Positions 10,870 to 23,117 of a DNA stretch of 64,000 nucleotides are shown piece by piece (position 1 is the first letter of the stretch; the number at the start of each line of letters is the position of its first letter). The position numbers and the translations under genes are program-made. Location of the stretch: positions 2,922,897 through 2,986,896 of the forward strand of contig NC_033639.1 in assembly GCF_001540865.1 (NCBI RefSeq), read 5' to 3'. The notes beneath the pieces were generated by a model, which was not told the DNA's origin, ran no database searches, and saw only the letters and a program-made list of their open reading frames with translations. This DNA comes from Ananas comosus (taxonomy: Eukaryota > Streptophyta > Magnoliopsida > Poales > Bromeliaceae).

Positions 10870-11950
10870 TGTAGTAGGCCTGTCAACGAGTCAAACACGA
10901 GCGAGCTTGAGCTTGGCTCGAGTGTTCGGCTCGAGCTCATGACGAGCTCAAAAAGTCCAGCTCGTGATCAACTCGCAATTTATTAGGGCTAGCTTGTGTT
11001 TGACTGGTTAGCTCGATTAATCAATGCAACCTCGTTAGTCATTAACTCGTTAGCTCGTTAGCTCGTGACTCGGCTCGTTAGCTCATGTCCGTGTTCAGCT
11101 GGTTAGTTCAATTAGAAATTAAAATACATTTTGAAGGTAAAAGACATTGACAACAAAGAATGGATAGAAAAAAATTAATCTGCAGCAAATCACAATAATT
11201 TACAAGTAAACATGACAATGTAAAATCCATTACTATCTAGTACATTGTCAAAATGAAAAAACATTACAACACAACAATTTAAAATGTATTTTAAAATATA
11301 AAACATTAACAACAAAGAGTAGCCAGACAAAAACCAATATGCAGCAAATCGTAACATAAAAATTCAAAACCCAACACATTGCCTAAACAAAAGTTACAAC
11401 ATAATACAATTTAACTCATCCTAATTTAACACATTGAAAATTAGGATTCAATGCCTTGCACAACATATTGAATCATGTGTGCTCAAACATCAGAAATGGA
11501 TATTCATGAACTATAATCATCTTAGCCATAATTTCTCGAATTTTAAAGGTATCGTAAAATGCAGTAGGGCCAAAGTAGACAACTAGAAATTCTACCCCAT
11601 TATCTAGAGCTTCACTTGGTGTTAAAATTGATTAAAACTTGATCTTTAGCTGATTTTCAAGTAAAAACACTCATTCATATGCCTTTTTAGTTGTGTGGTG
11701 GTGCCCATCTTTGGTTTTGAATACTTCGTTTTACAATATTTGCATCTAATCTTTTTCACTAAGACTATATTCCCAAGAACTTCTACTTCTTCAAAACATT
11801 CTCAAACCTTAGAAATTTTTTTTATGACTTTTCTTTCCTTATAGTTCATTTCAATCTCTTCCACACATTATTATCAGTTGTTTCATCTTTCTCTTGGGTA
11901 TCAGATGGTTCATTAGTGCCAACAATAGATGCTAATTGTTGAGATGAATA
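10870..11950 (-). pseudogene. Degraded hAT transposon with BED zinc-finger fragment
   Basis: 'ggcctgtcaacgagtc' at about 10879 followed by dense CTCGAGCT/GCTCG motifs (10890-11100) is typical of a plant hAT end with subterminal repeats. On the minus strand, at about 11655-11760, the translation reads IRCKYCKTKYSKPKMGTTTQ then LKRHMNEC. This is a BED-type zinc finger (CxxC...HxxxC form) as found at the N-terminus of hAT transposases. No catalytic or dimerisation domain is readable. The remaining sequence is AT-rich, with stops in all frames. Confidence 0.7.
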
Positions 11951-11971
11951 AGGATGTAGGAAACTTGGAGA

Positions 11972-12873
11972 CTATGTTGCACAAATACAAATACAAGGAT
12001 ACGGATACAACACGACACGACACGGATAAGGTGATACGGCAATGCCTAAAAACTATAGGGTATGATGCGCCGGGTATACTTGAATAATATATTATTTTCA
12101 ATATATTTAGATATTATATTGATTATATATAATGATATATTGAGGACAATCAAGATATTTGGATTGGAGTATATTAAGGAATATATATACATTAACTTGT
12201 ATAATTGATCTACATCTGTTCATAAAAAAAGAAAAAGATAATCAATCGTATGAAATAATAATTCAACAAGTATGAACCAACTATCGTCCAATTTAATCAA
12301 ATGATAACAATCGAAATTTAGCACAAACTATATAATTAGCCATTCAACATATGTCTGTTTTATTAGGTTCTATTATATTATACATTAATAAAAGAATATA
12401 TGCTAACAATATAATAGAAGAAGAAAAAAAATCATTCTCTATGGCCTTTGTTAATTAGTGCTAGGTTGACAAATTAGACGAAAGATAGTAAAAGAGAAGC
12501 GGTAAAGGACTGAACCATAGTTTAACACTCTGTGGAGAGAAAGCAAGAGAGATGGGAACTGTGTATGTTTATTTTCAACCATTCAAAAGTAAAAAGATAG
12601 AAGAAATGACAAACTGAAGAGAGATTGGCATTTTTGTCACTCTTTTTCTTATTTCCAATGGGTTTAAATGTGTATTTTTGGAAAAAATTTTGAGTTCCAA
12701 TCATTATAGACCAAAAAATAACCTGATTGTATCCCCCGAATCCTTCCCGTATTCGAGCCGTATCCGATATTTTTTTATTTTTTAAAAATATTGGACATTC
12801 CATTCCCGTATTGGACATGTATCAATATCCGATATGGGAACGACATGAAATTTGAAGTATCCGTGCTTCATAG
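11972..12873. mobile_element. hAT-type MITE, 902 bp, TSD CTTGGAGA
   Basis: The ends are CTATGTTGCAC on the left and GTGCTTCATAG on the right, an imperfect inverted repeat. The 8-bp direct repeat CTTGGAGA occupies 11964-11971 and 12874-12881 exactly. Eight-base duplications are the hAT hallmark. Subterminal 'acacgacacgacacggat' and 'cccgtattcgagccgtatccg' blocks are also hAT-like. The interior is AT-rich with no transposase. It interrupts the older hAT-derived sequence. Confidence 0.88.
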
Positions 12874-12881
12874 CTTGGAGA

Positions 12882-13835
12882 AGACAGAGCTAAAAGACAC
12901 ATATAGATTGACAAATAAATATATACTAAAGAACAATAATATGCAAAATAAATAAATATGATTCATGCAAGAAATGGCAACTGTGTATGTGCTGAAACTT
13001 AACAAAGAAAGAAAGTTCAATTGCCATGTGATTCATTAAAATAGGGAACTACTTATGGACCATGTGATTCATTCAAATAGGGAATAACTTATAATAAACT
13101 TCTTACATTTCAAATGTAATTGTGCAAAACATGTGAATCTATAAACATTCAACGAAAACGTATAATGAAAACATACGATTGTGATGTATTTGATTCTAAA
13201 ACCCCTACTTAATACAGCTACTTTCTATGATCAAACATTCAAAACTGAAAACTCCTATTCAAACAGCTGTTATATACAATCAAATTCAACAAAAACATAC
13301 AAATTTACAAGCACTAGTCCATATTCCATAATGATGTATTTGATTCTAAAACTAAAAAGTGAAGAGAAGGCAACAAATAATTTTAGTATCACAGGTAGTA
13401 CGCACATGGGTCTACAACTTTATGATTTCTGTTTCAAATTATTCCAAATTGCAGTTTTATAAGTCCTCTAAGTAAGCTACTAATTTTCGCCTGTCTTTCT
13501 TCAAGTTGTCTCTTTGTTCAACTTAATACATCTTCAAGTTCTTTGAATGTCTTTCTATTGCTGGAAAGATTAGACTCCAGTTTGTTGTAAGCAATCCTCG
13601 ACTTCCAAAAAAATGCAGAATGATAAATACAACCTTTAAAATGGAAAAGAGATATCAATGTTCAAATTAGAAAATTTTGGAATAACTACAAGACCATAAA
13701 AATAAAAATAAAAAAAGTTATCAGTGAATGAACATACACACTCTATTTTGTACCTTGAGAAATCTAAATTAAAAAGTTTCTCTTTGATTGTTCAATTGAG
13801 ACGCGTAAACCAATTGAATTATCAGAATTAGACAA
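12882..13835. other. AT-rich intergenic sequence with local duplications
   Basis: Short direct repeats occur, such as 'tgatgtatttgattctaaaa' (about 13180 and 13333), and 'catgtgattcatt(a/c)aaatagggaa' (about 13024 and 13060). No gene is supported. Confidence 0.4.
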
Positions 13836-16800
13836 TCTATACAAATATATAAATCGGCAATTTGTCGGTTCCACGTGTCGTCCTCTACATAAACCTTACC
13901 CTTTCTCTTTTCTCTCTACTATTCTTTCTGTAGGCTATTATAGGCCTTAACCCTAGCCCACTAATTTCTTCTGCAGACTTTTTTCCCTCTTCCATTCTTT
14001 CTCCATACTACTATAGACCTTAGCCCTAACCCTCGAATTTCTTCTACAGATCTTATTCCTCTTTCTAATTCTTTTCCCTACAGGCCTACAACCCTACCTC
14101 TCCCTTTCTACCTCTCTCTCCCTTTTCCCTCGACCGCGGCCCCTCGAGCACCCTTCCAGATCTTCCCCTCTCCGTGGCCCTTCACGCACCCTTCAGGCTC
14201 TTCTTGGAGACCTATAGAGCTATTCCTGCAGGCCGATAATCCTCCTGCAGATCTTCCCCTCGCCGCCGCGCACATGGCAACTTGCTTCGTGATGGAAGCA
14301 CTCGTGATGATTACTCATGATATCGGTCAGCAAGCAGCATGAGTTTTTTATTTGATTGCGTGCTATGATGAACTCTATTGCTCCTCCCTACCTGGTAGGT
14401 CTGCGATTTTAGATGATCAATCATTTCATCACCCTTAAGGGATTCCTAATTTAAAAAATGGTACAAGCCATTTTTAGCCTTATTCTTTTTCCTTAAGTGT
14501 AGCATTTGTGTAATTCCTTTTTTTTTTAAGTGCACTTCCTCCTACTACTATCTCTCAGTTGTTCCCAAAGATAGCCAAAGGCAGCATTTCCCCTATTGCT
14601 TGCTCAAGATTGCATCATTGCAGCTAACGAGTGGTTCCTCAAGCTTTCTTGAAAGGTTTGAACTACTTTTACAGGTTTGAGCTAATTTTACAATATTCTT
14701 CATGTGGGCTCAAGTTTTCTTTTAAGGTTTGCACTAATTTTACAATATTTTTATGTGTTTCTTTTTCATAATCTAAATAATCATGAGTTTCCCAAGTTTA
14801 TTTTCCTCATTATTTCGTACTTATTCTTGCTTTAAATAAATTTATGCTAGCTTCCTAACTTATCTTCTTTCTTCTTATATTGGTTTATGGTTACTTATAA
14901 TAGTTTCTAATGGTAATATTTTTTTGAGAATTTGCAATTTTCCTATGAGAAAATGCATTCCTCTTTCACACTGTACTTTAGCATTACTGTAAAAGTGTTG
15001 GAATTAACTCATCGTCTTTCACACTGTTCGCATTCCTCTTGCTCCAAGGTATTAGACCCAAATGAATGTTGGTCTCGCTTTTAATTGGTTACAAGAATTT
15101 TTCAAATCCTTTACCAATATTGACGGATCCTTTTTTCTGATTTTCTCTCGGTTAGAATACTACTTTTTATTTCTTAATATTTCTTACTTATTCTTCTCTT
15201 CTACTTATATTTCTACCTGCTATGCATACTTTTTTGCTTTACATAAATTTATGTTCACTTCCCAGCTTATCTTCTGTTTTAAAACATTTATTTACTGTTA
15301 TTTTTAATAGTTTCTAATGGTAAAGTTTTTTTGAGAATGTTCAATTTTCCTATGAGAATGTGCATTCCTTCTTTACCACTGTATTTTAGCATGATTGTAA
15401 AGGCAATTGAAACAACCGACCACCTTCTACACTATTGATGTTCGGTTGCTTAAGGAATTAGGCCACAATCAAATGTTGGTCTTCTTACTGATCGGTTATG
15501 AGAATATTCAGAAATTCTTTGCCAATGTTGAGGAATCTGTTGCTTCCTCATCTTTTGGTGACGGCTTACCTATAGTTTCTTTTGTATACTTACAGCCTGC
15601 TTGCTGATTTTTGGTTAGTCAAGAATGCAGCAATTGGGCCGCAGTTGGATACTGCTTCTTGACTCTATTTGCTCAGATTTATTCTCATAGATAGGAGAAT
15701 GCAGCATTACTGTGACAGTGAGGGGAAGAAAGTAGCATGATTCTTTTGTATGCTTCCTGTGACCACCTAAATTGAGGGTGCATTTGCCAAAAAATAAGAG
15801 ACCCTGTCGAATTCTGGTTTGCTTCCAATCAATGATGAAAATTCTCAGCAAGAATCAATATTGGATGTCCAATTGGTTTTGGTGGTAGAGAACAAATGAA
15901 TGTCCATTTTTCTTTGGATCAGTGATGAGGAGTACTTGAGAATTTTACAATATTGACAGCCCTATTGCATTATCATCTTTTTTCCACTGCTTCCTCATGA
16001 TTCATTGGCTGCTAATATGAGAATTAGACCACAATTGAAATTGTCTAGCTGGGAATTTCCTGAGATATTTTTCGCAAAACCATAATCATATTGCTTTCTT
16101 TGGTCGAAGCGTAGGTCTTGCTTTGGTTCAATGACGAAAATTTGCTGAGATCCTTTTAAAGAGCCCATGATTGATTGTTTTTTCTTACTATTTACTATGC
16201 CGATTTTTTTTTTTTCATCTGCTTGCCCATATTTAAAAATTTTTCGTCGAGCATACTTACTCCCACTCCCTCTCTTTACTACTTCCTAACACTTTTTTAT
16301 ATTCACCTTTTAATGTTTCACATGAACTGTTACAGTTTTGTGCACTATTTTTTTTCCAACAACTTTTTCTGCTTTTTCAAGCTTTTTGTTGGAATTGTTT
16401 TACTTATTATTTTCTATGCGGCTTCTAAAATTTCTTGAAATTTTCTTCCTATGTGTATTTGATGTGTCTTACAACGCCCCATTCTACGTGAATTGTTTTG
16501 GGGGGGACACAGGACCAATACCAACCATACCCAAATGCCTTATTATATTCCTACTTTTGACATAGAGGATGTCAAAGATATGTGGTTCCGGTCAAAACTG
16601 CAGAAGCCCAGGTTTTCTACAAACTCAGTATGTGGGAATGCTATTCCAGCACTTATAGATCTCAACTATGACTTAACGTGATCCATGACAGAGGATTGTA
16701 GTTAGCATATATTAACATATTATAAAGTCTCGAGTACAAGTACTTCTGGTGAATCTAATCTAATTTTGTAAACTATGAATTACAATCTATGCTTCACATT

Positions 16801-18281
16801 TCATCTTGAGTATCTCTTTGCCATTTTTTTGTGCCAATGCTTTTTCTTTTTCTTTGAGCAGAGCCAACAGCAGAAATGTTACAAAAATTAATGGTATATT
16901 TAGATAACTTCTTAATTGAAACAAAATGTGCTCACTACTGATGCTTTGACTAGGAGTTTATATTCAATCTTCAAGAGTATAGAGTGGTTTGTTATATTCA
17001 ATTCTTTAAAGTGGCGCATAGTGAGTGCTCCATCGCTGTGTAAGAGTAGAGAGTAATATTATATTACATGAAGATGTAAAACAAGTCACATTTACCCATT
17101 GTTTATTGTTGATTTTTCTTCTAATTGTTTGGCGATTTTCTTCACAATGTGGACTGGGTTAAGTGCTTGAAACTGCTTTGCCTTGCAGGTAAGAGATTGT
17201 CATAATCTAAACACTTTGTATGTCCGCGTAATTGCTGGTGAACACACCCAATTTTCTCTAAATTTTGCTAACAAGCGAAATTTCAGTCTGTTTTATATAG
17301 GTGATTCTCTTAATTTTTTTTGTTAGCATGATTTCTTTATTTTGCAGCTTCCTATGACTACCTAAATAGAAGGTGCATTTGCTATAGGAGAACCCACTCG
17401 AATTCTGGTTTGCTTCCTGTGACTACCTACTTACTCTGGACTTGTTTGTTTCTAACTTGCTATCTCTATTGTTTAGGAGCTTTTATGAGTTTGTTGTAAT
17501 TACCTATCTTTTTTTGAGGCATTACTTATGGATTTCTAGGTGCGTTCTTATAGGTGTTTTCAACCTTTTATGAGTTTGTTGTAATTGCCTATCTTTTTTT
17601 GAGGCATTAATTATGGTTTACTATGCATCTCCCCTTTTTGACTACGGGTGTTAACTTAGTGACACGTTTATACATTTTGTTAGTACCGCAACTGCATATT
17701 TAGAGAAGCTTCTCTATGTACTAGGTGACTCCCATATTTCTATGTGATATTTATGTAATATTGGTAAATTTATGTTTTTCTTTTCTTTTGCTGTAAAGTC
17801 ATTGAATAATCTCTATAGCAGTTCTACCCAGTCATTTGATAATTTGTCCGAAATCCCACATAATAAAAGGCAACGTCTTAGGTAATTCATAGCATAGATT
17901 GATTTCTTATTAATTGTACCAATTTCCTACCCAAATATTTAACAAAATTACATTTGAATTTATTTGATTTTATTTGCAGTTTTGGTGAGACCGGGGGATC
18001 AAACAAAGACGAGAAGTGGAGAATTAGTTTGATATGTGTAATAGATGTTTTTGGATATATGATATGTGTCAAACTTTAATATGTAATAACTAAGGTACTT
18101 TTCTAATATATGATATAAGTCAAATTTAGACATTTTGGGTATGTACTATCTAGGGAACTAATCTAATGTAGGATGCAAATCAAAATTTTAAAAATATTTG
18201 ATGTTAAATGCTTAATTCAGGAAGCAAATTTTAACTATTGAAAAAAAGAATAACCGCCGCGAAGCACGGGCCCTAAACTAG
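13836..18281 (+). mobile_element. Candidate non-autonomous Helitron, 4.4 kb
   Basis: The right end carries a hairpin (ccgcg-aag-cacgg, one mismatch) followed by CTAG at 18278-18281 and then T. The candidate left end is TCTATACAAATATATAAATC at 13836, preceded by A. This fits the A|T insertion rule and the TC start of Helitrons. 'ttccacgtgtcg' lies about 35 bp inside the left end, and the Helitron at 22247 has the same string about 60 bp in. No Rep or helicase motif was found. The interior holds T-rich, intron-like sequence. 'cttcctgtgactacctaaat(t/a)gagggtgcatttgc' recurs in variants near 15745, 17350 and 17415. The left end is less certain than the right. Confidence 0.55.
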
Positions 18282-18439
18282 TACATCATAAACTAAGGGA
18301 TATATGAGTAGCGGCAGCGATCATGTGCTGTCAAAGGAGATACTAGAATATAAATAAAGTTAAACTCACGAAAGCGCCGAGCTCGGGGGCAGGAGGAGGA
18401 GGCGCCGAGCTCAAAGGAGAGGACGATACGCGGAGGGGC

Positions 18440-18677
18440 GATCTTTCGGCGGTGGATGTCGCGAAAGAGGCGCTGCTCGCCTCGTTCGAAGCAGTCGTTG
18501 GCGAATTCCCACCGATCCAGCACGATCTACCTAAATCCCTGTCAAAAAATCACAACTAGATCCTAATTAGAGGCCAAGGTCTCCGAAATCGATCGATCGA
18601 CGAAGCTGGAGAAGTTGTTGTGCTTGAAATACTTGGGAGTGGAGGTCGCGGGCGAACTCGACGAGGCGCCACACGAT
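18440..18677 (-). pseudogene. Heat-stress transcription factor class B DNA-binding domain, broken fragment
   Basis: Three minus-strand pieces match the HSF DNA-binding domain in order. IVWRLVEFARDL begins at 18677. PKYFKHNNFSSFV (18637-18599) follows in a shifted frame. [18 protein letters not shown] then RDIHRRKI begins after an 'ag|ATCGTG' acceptor-like site at 18526. The ANDCF..RGE...DIHRRKI wording is characteristic of class B HSFs, which bind heat-shock elements and lack a classical activation domain. The frame is broken between the first two pieces. The usual RQLNTYGFRK segment at the end of exon 1 is missing, and the gap is only about 72 bp. I see no N-terminal or C-terminal HSF parts. 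It is a gene fragment, possibly captured by a Helitron. Confidence 0.8.
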
Positions 18678-19130
18678 GCAGGCGGCGAGGCGAGGAGAGA
18701 CGACTTGTCAACGGCGTGGTTTTCCACGAGCGGCTGCGGCGGCGGCGGCGGAGAGAGACGAGTGGGAGCGGCGGAGCTGTGATGTTGAGGGAGGCTGTGC
18801 CGTTGGGAGCACGTACGGTTTGGAACTTGGAAGGGTTAAGAAGGGCATACAGAGAAAATAAAATTATGAAATCCTGCATATTAAATTTTGATCTACATGC
18901 CAACATCTATCCAATATCATTAAAGGGTGAACCCTTAACCCCTTTGCTGCGTTCTCCGTATTTTCAGGTCTCTCCCGTAACCCTTTTCCTGCGTTCCTCG
19001 TGATTTCGGACCTCCTGCTCAACTTGATTGGAGGCCTCCCCGCAATCTCGGTTAAGTGGGCCCCTTTAGAATAGTTTTATAGACCGGGTCTTTTTATACA
19101 CCGGGTTTTTCTGTCCTTTTTTTTATACAC
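18678..19130. other. GC-rich sequence beside the HSFB fragment and possible Helitron left flank
   Basis: 18678-18830 is GC-rich and may be further decayed HSF 5' coding sequence. At 19080-19140 the strings 'atagaccgggt', 'atacaccgggt' and 'atacacttggt' repeat and could mark the left part of the Helitron that ends at 21887. I could not fix that end. Confidence 0.35.
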
Positions 19131-19352
19131 TTGGTTTATACCATTCAACCTCTTCCTCTCTCTACCCTCTCTCTTCCCCAAAACCTGCCGACTCCCATTG
19201 CTGCTGCCGTTATTTTCGTCCTTTGCACAGTACAAAGGACAAAAATAGCGGCGGAAAGGACTCTTGCGCCGTTCCCAAATCCCGAGCTTCCGAATCCTAC
19301 CCCTCCCATTCGAAACCCTAGCTCCTTCGATCAGGGAGAAGGGTTGGTGGCC

Positions 19353-19532
19353 ATGGCGCTCTACCTCCTCTTTGAGTCAGCACCGACGAGATCGGCGAAG
19401 GGTTGGTGGCCATGGCGTAAGGCCTCGACGAGATCGGCCAAAACACCTAAGCCATGCGCACTTCGTCCTCGACTTCACGCACTTCGGCAAGTCATCAAAT
19501 TCGTCGGCTTCTACGGAATCGCTTTTTTGTAG
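19353..19532 (+). pseudogene. NOP56: NOP56-like 5' exon fragment, frameshifted
   Basis: From the ATG at 19353 the translation is MALYLLFESA, the start of NOP56, a core protein of box C/D snoRNPs that act in the nucleolus. Further matching pieces lie in other frames: GLDEIGQNT at about 19414-19440, VLDFTHFGK at about 19466-19492, and VIKFVGFYGI in the starting frame near 19490-19520. A short block, 'cgacgagatcggc(g/c)a', is duplicated (19385 and 19426) with 'gggttggtggccatggcg' before it (about 19341 and 19399). The duplication and frameshifts destroy the gene. No downstream NOP domain was found. Confidence 0.72.
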
Positions 19533-19850
19533 ACATCTCCTCCTCCTACCAAATTAAGTTCGCAGCACTGCAGAAGTCGGCGCCGAGATCTGCATGAGGG
19601 GGCTGTTGTCAGTGTTGTGTCTGAGGCGGAGGACGCCGACTTCTTCTTCTTCTCCTTCTTCTTCTTCGGGACATCATCGCTCCGTACCCATCTCTTTCCC
19701 TCTCCCCATTTTTCCCCTTCTCTACGCATTCGAAACTCTTAATTAATTATTAATCATTATTATTATTATTAATTTTTTCTATATTTTTGGGATTTTAGGA
19801 GAAGGGCGAAGCCGCAGCGAACGGTGGTGGTGGTGGTACTACGAACCAAG
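19533..19850. other. GC-rich then AT-rich sequence after the NOP56 fragment
   Basis: The sequence includes a CTT-rich run (19639-19672) and an AT-rich intron-like stretch before the TA microsatellite. No domain is readable. Confidence 0.35.
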
Positions 19851-19851
19851 G

Positions 19852-19852
<1 letters not shown>

Positions 19853-19912
<60 letters not shown>

Positions 19913-19916
19913 NAGG

Positions 19917-19983
<67 letters not shown>
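19853..19983. repeat. (TA)n microsatellite with one ambiguous base
   Basis: About 60 TA units on both sides of 'nagggaga' (N at 19913). The ambiguous base inside the tract suggests that its length in the assembly is unreliable. Confidence 0.95.
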
Positions 19984-19985
<2 letters not shown>

Positions 19986-21887
19986 CCTGCTGTTGTTGGA
20001 ATTATTTATTTATTTATTTATTTTTCTGAGGTTATTGGGTTTCAATTAGGAGTTTCGTTAGTTATAATGAATTCTAAATTCCTAATTTTCTTCTCTTATC
20101 TTTCAGAGTTAGCCTGAATGCTCCCTTATTCTCACTACAGAATCAGATTTCTCTTCTCAATCAAGCCAAGGTAATATTGGCCCTCAATTGTTCGAAGAAA
20201 TGCCAAAACAAGTTTTTTAAAATATTTTTTAAGATTTTTCTTTAATACTCTCTTATACTCTCTCCTTTTTTTTATGGACTATCTCACTCTAGCAGGATTA
20301 CCTCTCTGATATGAAAATTTTTCAAGCCTTGGGCTTGCCTAAGATGAAACAACTAATTAGCTCTTTGAATAGTAATTACTTTTTTTGTTAGTGCCCTCTG
20401 AACTACCTGTAAGGTAAGAATATTGGCTTCTGAACTACTTGAAACATCTAAAATGTTGATATAGCATTTGTACTGCAGTGGCTTCTTTGGTATTTGCAGT
20501 TTGGTGGTAAGTAGGTGATATTGTAAATTATTTACAGATAATCGTGGTAAGCTAATTGATGTTTTCTTAGAACATCTTGACTTGCATTTTTAGCAACCAT
20601 TACTGAAATGTGTTTATCATTGGCATGTATTTGTATTGCATATATTCAATATTGCTGAGAAGAAAGATTCATCGGAAGTTGTTGTAATTCTAGCAAAGTT
20701 TTACTTTGAACATATAGATTGTGCGCATGAAATATGACTAATGAGATTAAAAATCTTGCCTCAACAGATATCCGCCGGAAATCGATATCGCTGAGGAATT
20801 GAAGTCAAAAACAAGTTTAATGCTATTGACTTTCGCCACACCATTTTTCCCTTACCATTTGCTGTGATTTACTGTACTAATTGGTTTATAATAATTGTAG
20901 GGAAAGTTGAAATAACCTCTGCCCAAGGTATGCGTTTGGTCGTCTACACTGTACTAAGTTCTAATATTTATTAGTGTAGTTTTTTGCTTTTTTTCCTTTG
21001 GGTTTGTGGGTTGGATTTGAATGTGTGGTGTAATAGTGGGCTCCTGCATTTGGTTGCACTACACTTACATTTGAGCGATTTGACCTCCTTCAGTCAATGC
21101 TTTTAACTTTATCAAATAATATGATTAATTTCAAATTTAAGACAAACGTACTTCATACAACCATTGAGTTTTCTTTGTAAATTTGATCAGTTAAATAATT
21201 TTACCCCACTGAGTTTTATGCAGGTGTACCAACAGGATGGCCATGAAATAGAAAAACATATAGGTTTAACTCTTCCCAAACATACTGAGAGTGACATATT
21301 TGGAGAAGCATCTCTACCAATGATTACTCACTCCAGGTGTAGTTACCTTTTCCCTCTACATGCTTTTGCATAACAGTAATGCTATACTTCGGTTGCTAAT
21401 ATGCTGGAATGGTTTTTATCAGGATTTCTAAAGATTAGACAGGACTATCTCCAAGTGTGGAGGAACCAAGTAAAAAATGACTTGGGTGATTTCCCTACGA
21501 TTACCTCACTCCAAATGAGACTCTTTACCATCAAATCTAATTTTCTTCTTTTTTCAACTCTTAACTTCGCAGGCTCACAGAAGATGATGGACAACCAGCA
21601 GCAACAAATAATTAGGCTACTCTACATATTAATCATGCATTTTTTTGGAATTTCAACTCGAATTGATGCGATTGCCATATGGACAATTGATATCTGTATT
21701 AATCATGCATGTTTTTTGAATTTGGTGGTAAAATAATGACACTATTTTGTTAAGACTTACAACTTTAAAAAATATCTAATGTATGTAAGAATTTTTATTT
21801 CAGCGAATATTTTTTTTTATTACTAATTATTAATGTATATTTACTTTAAATCTATCGATCCGCCGCGAAGCGCGGGTCTTTAACTAG
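19984..21887 (+). mobile_element. Right part of a Helitron, 3' end at 21887
   Basis: The terminal structure is textbook: a perfect 5-bp stem hairpin ccgcg-aag-cgcgg at 21863-21875, eight bases, then CTAG (21884-21887) followed by T. The interior resembles spliced gene sequence; for example 'atgcag|GTGTACCAACAGG' precedes an open stretch YQQDGHEIEKHIGLTLPK at about 21220-21280. I do not recognise that protein. The left end was not found. The element may reach back over the NOP56 fragment and even the HSFB fragment. Confidence 0.65.
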
Positions 21888-22246
21888 TTTCATAAATAAA
21901 TGGGCCTCTTTATATCCGAGTTGGATTTTATAGTTGAGTTGGGATAAATATTAAATAACAAAATTTATATTTTATATATATATAATTATATATAGAAATA
22001 TAATATATTTAAACTATCTAAATATTAAACATATGTATTTGAGCTTTTATTGAGCCAAACACAAGCGAGCTGACCACAGCTCTTGTTCGGTTCGGTTATT
22101 AAACAAATTAAAAAATTATACTCATGTTTGGCTCGTTTACTAAACGAGTGTTTCGATCTTGAAATCATTTGGAGTTGAATACAATTCAACTCATAAACAG
22201 CGAGCTAGATAGTGTCGGGCCAAGTATGTAGTTTATGCACTATATA
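21888..22246. other. hAT-like subterminal debris
   Basis: 'gagccaaacacaagcgagctgacc', 'ttcggttcggtta' and 'ggctcgtttactaaacgag' resemble the GAGC/CTCG-rich ends of the hAT at 10870. No gene was found. Confidence 0.4.
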
Positions 22247-23068
22247 TCTTACACTATTTAATTTGACAATACTTGAGGACACGTGTCATGAGCACGTTAG
22301 CCCGTTCCACGTGTCGAGTTGTGGGTGTTATGGTCGCCCTCTTTCTCTCATTTTTCTCCTCACTCTCTCTCCCACCTCCTACAGCTGTCCTCTCTCTCAA
22401 CCCTATTCCTCTCTCTCTCTCACTACAGCTGTCACTCTCTCTCACTTGTTAGAACAAATACCGCACAGAAATCTGATTGTGATTTAAATCTAACTAAATC
22501 TTATTATGAAAATAAATAAATCAACTTACAGATGATCAATAAATCCAAATAAATACTTAATTGATCCGGAAGCGTGCGAGGCACTGCCCTAAGGCGTATT
22601 CTCGTCCGTACGTGCGGGATTAACCGGAAACACCGCCCCAAGGTACGACCGGAATTCCTCCTCCTGCGAGCACGATCGTGAAGAAGGTTGACGGAGACTC
22701 TTTCAACACCCGATAACAAAGAGATTGATCAAAATAGAATCTAAAATAACATTTAAATCATTCTTTGCAATGTTCATGTATATCAATGAACAGCATGCAA
22801 AGCTATATATATATAGAGGGGTTATATGGTGTAACATTGGAATCAACCCCAACGTACAAACCTTATTATGCACCCTTAATTCATGCTTTAATGTGAAATA
22901 AAGGAGGAATAAATTAAATTTAATACATCCAATTAATTAACATAATAAAAGACAATAAATGTAAATAATTATAAAATTAAATGATATTTAGAGATTTTGG
23001 ATTTTTTCACCAACATCACTAACATCACTAACTCCCTCTCTCTCTCTCTCTCTCACGATTCCTCTCTA

Positions 23069-23117
<49 letters not shown>

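Noticed and set aside
16338..16681. Overlapping plus-strand frames including YYIPTFDIEDVKDMWFRSKL
   Set aside because: The stretch looks exon-like inside the first Helitron candidate, but I recognise no family, so no gene was called.
18620..19003. Plus-strand open frame over the HSFB fragment
   Set aside because: It is the antisense shadow of the HSF pieces. RRRRRR runs come from GC-rich sequence.
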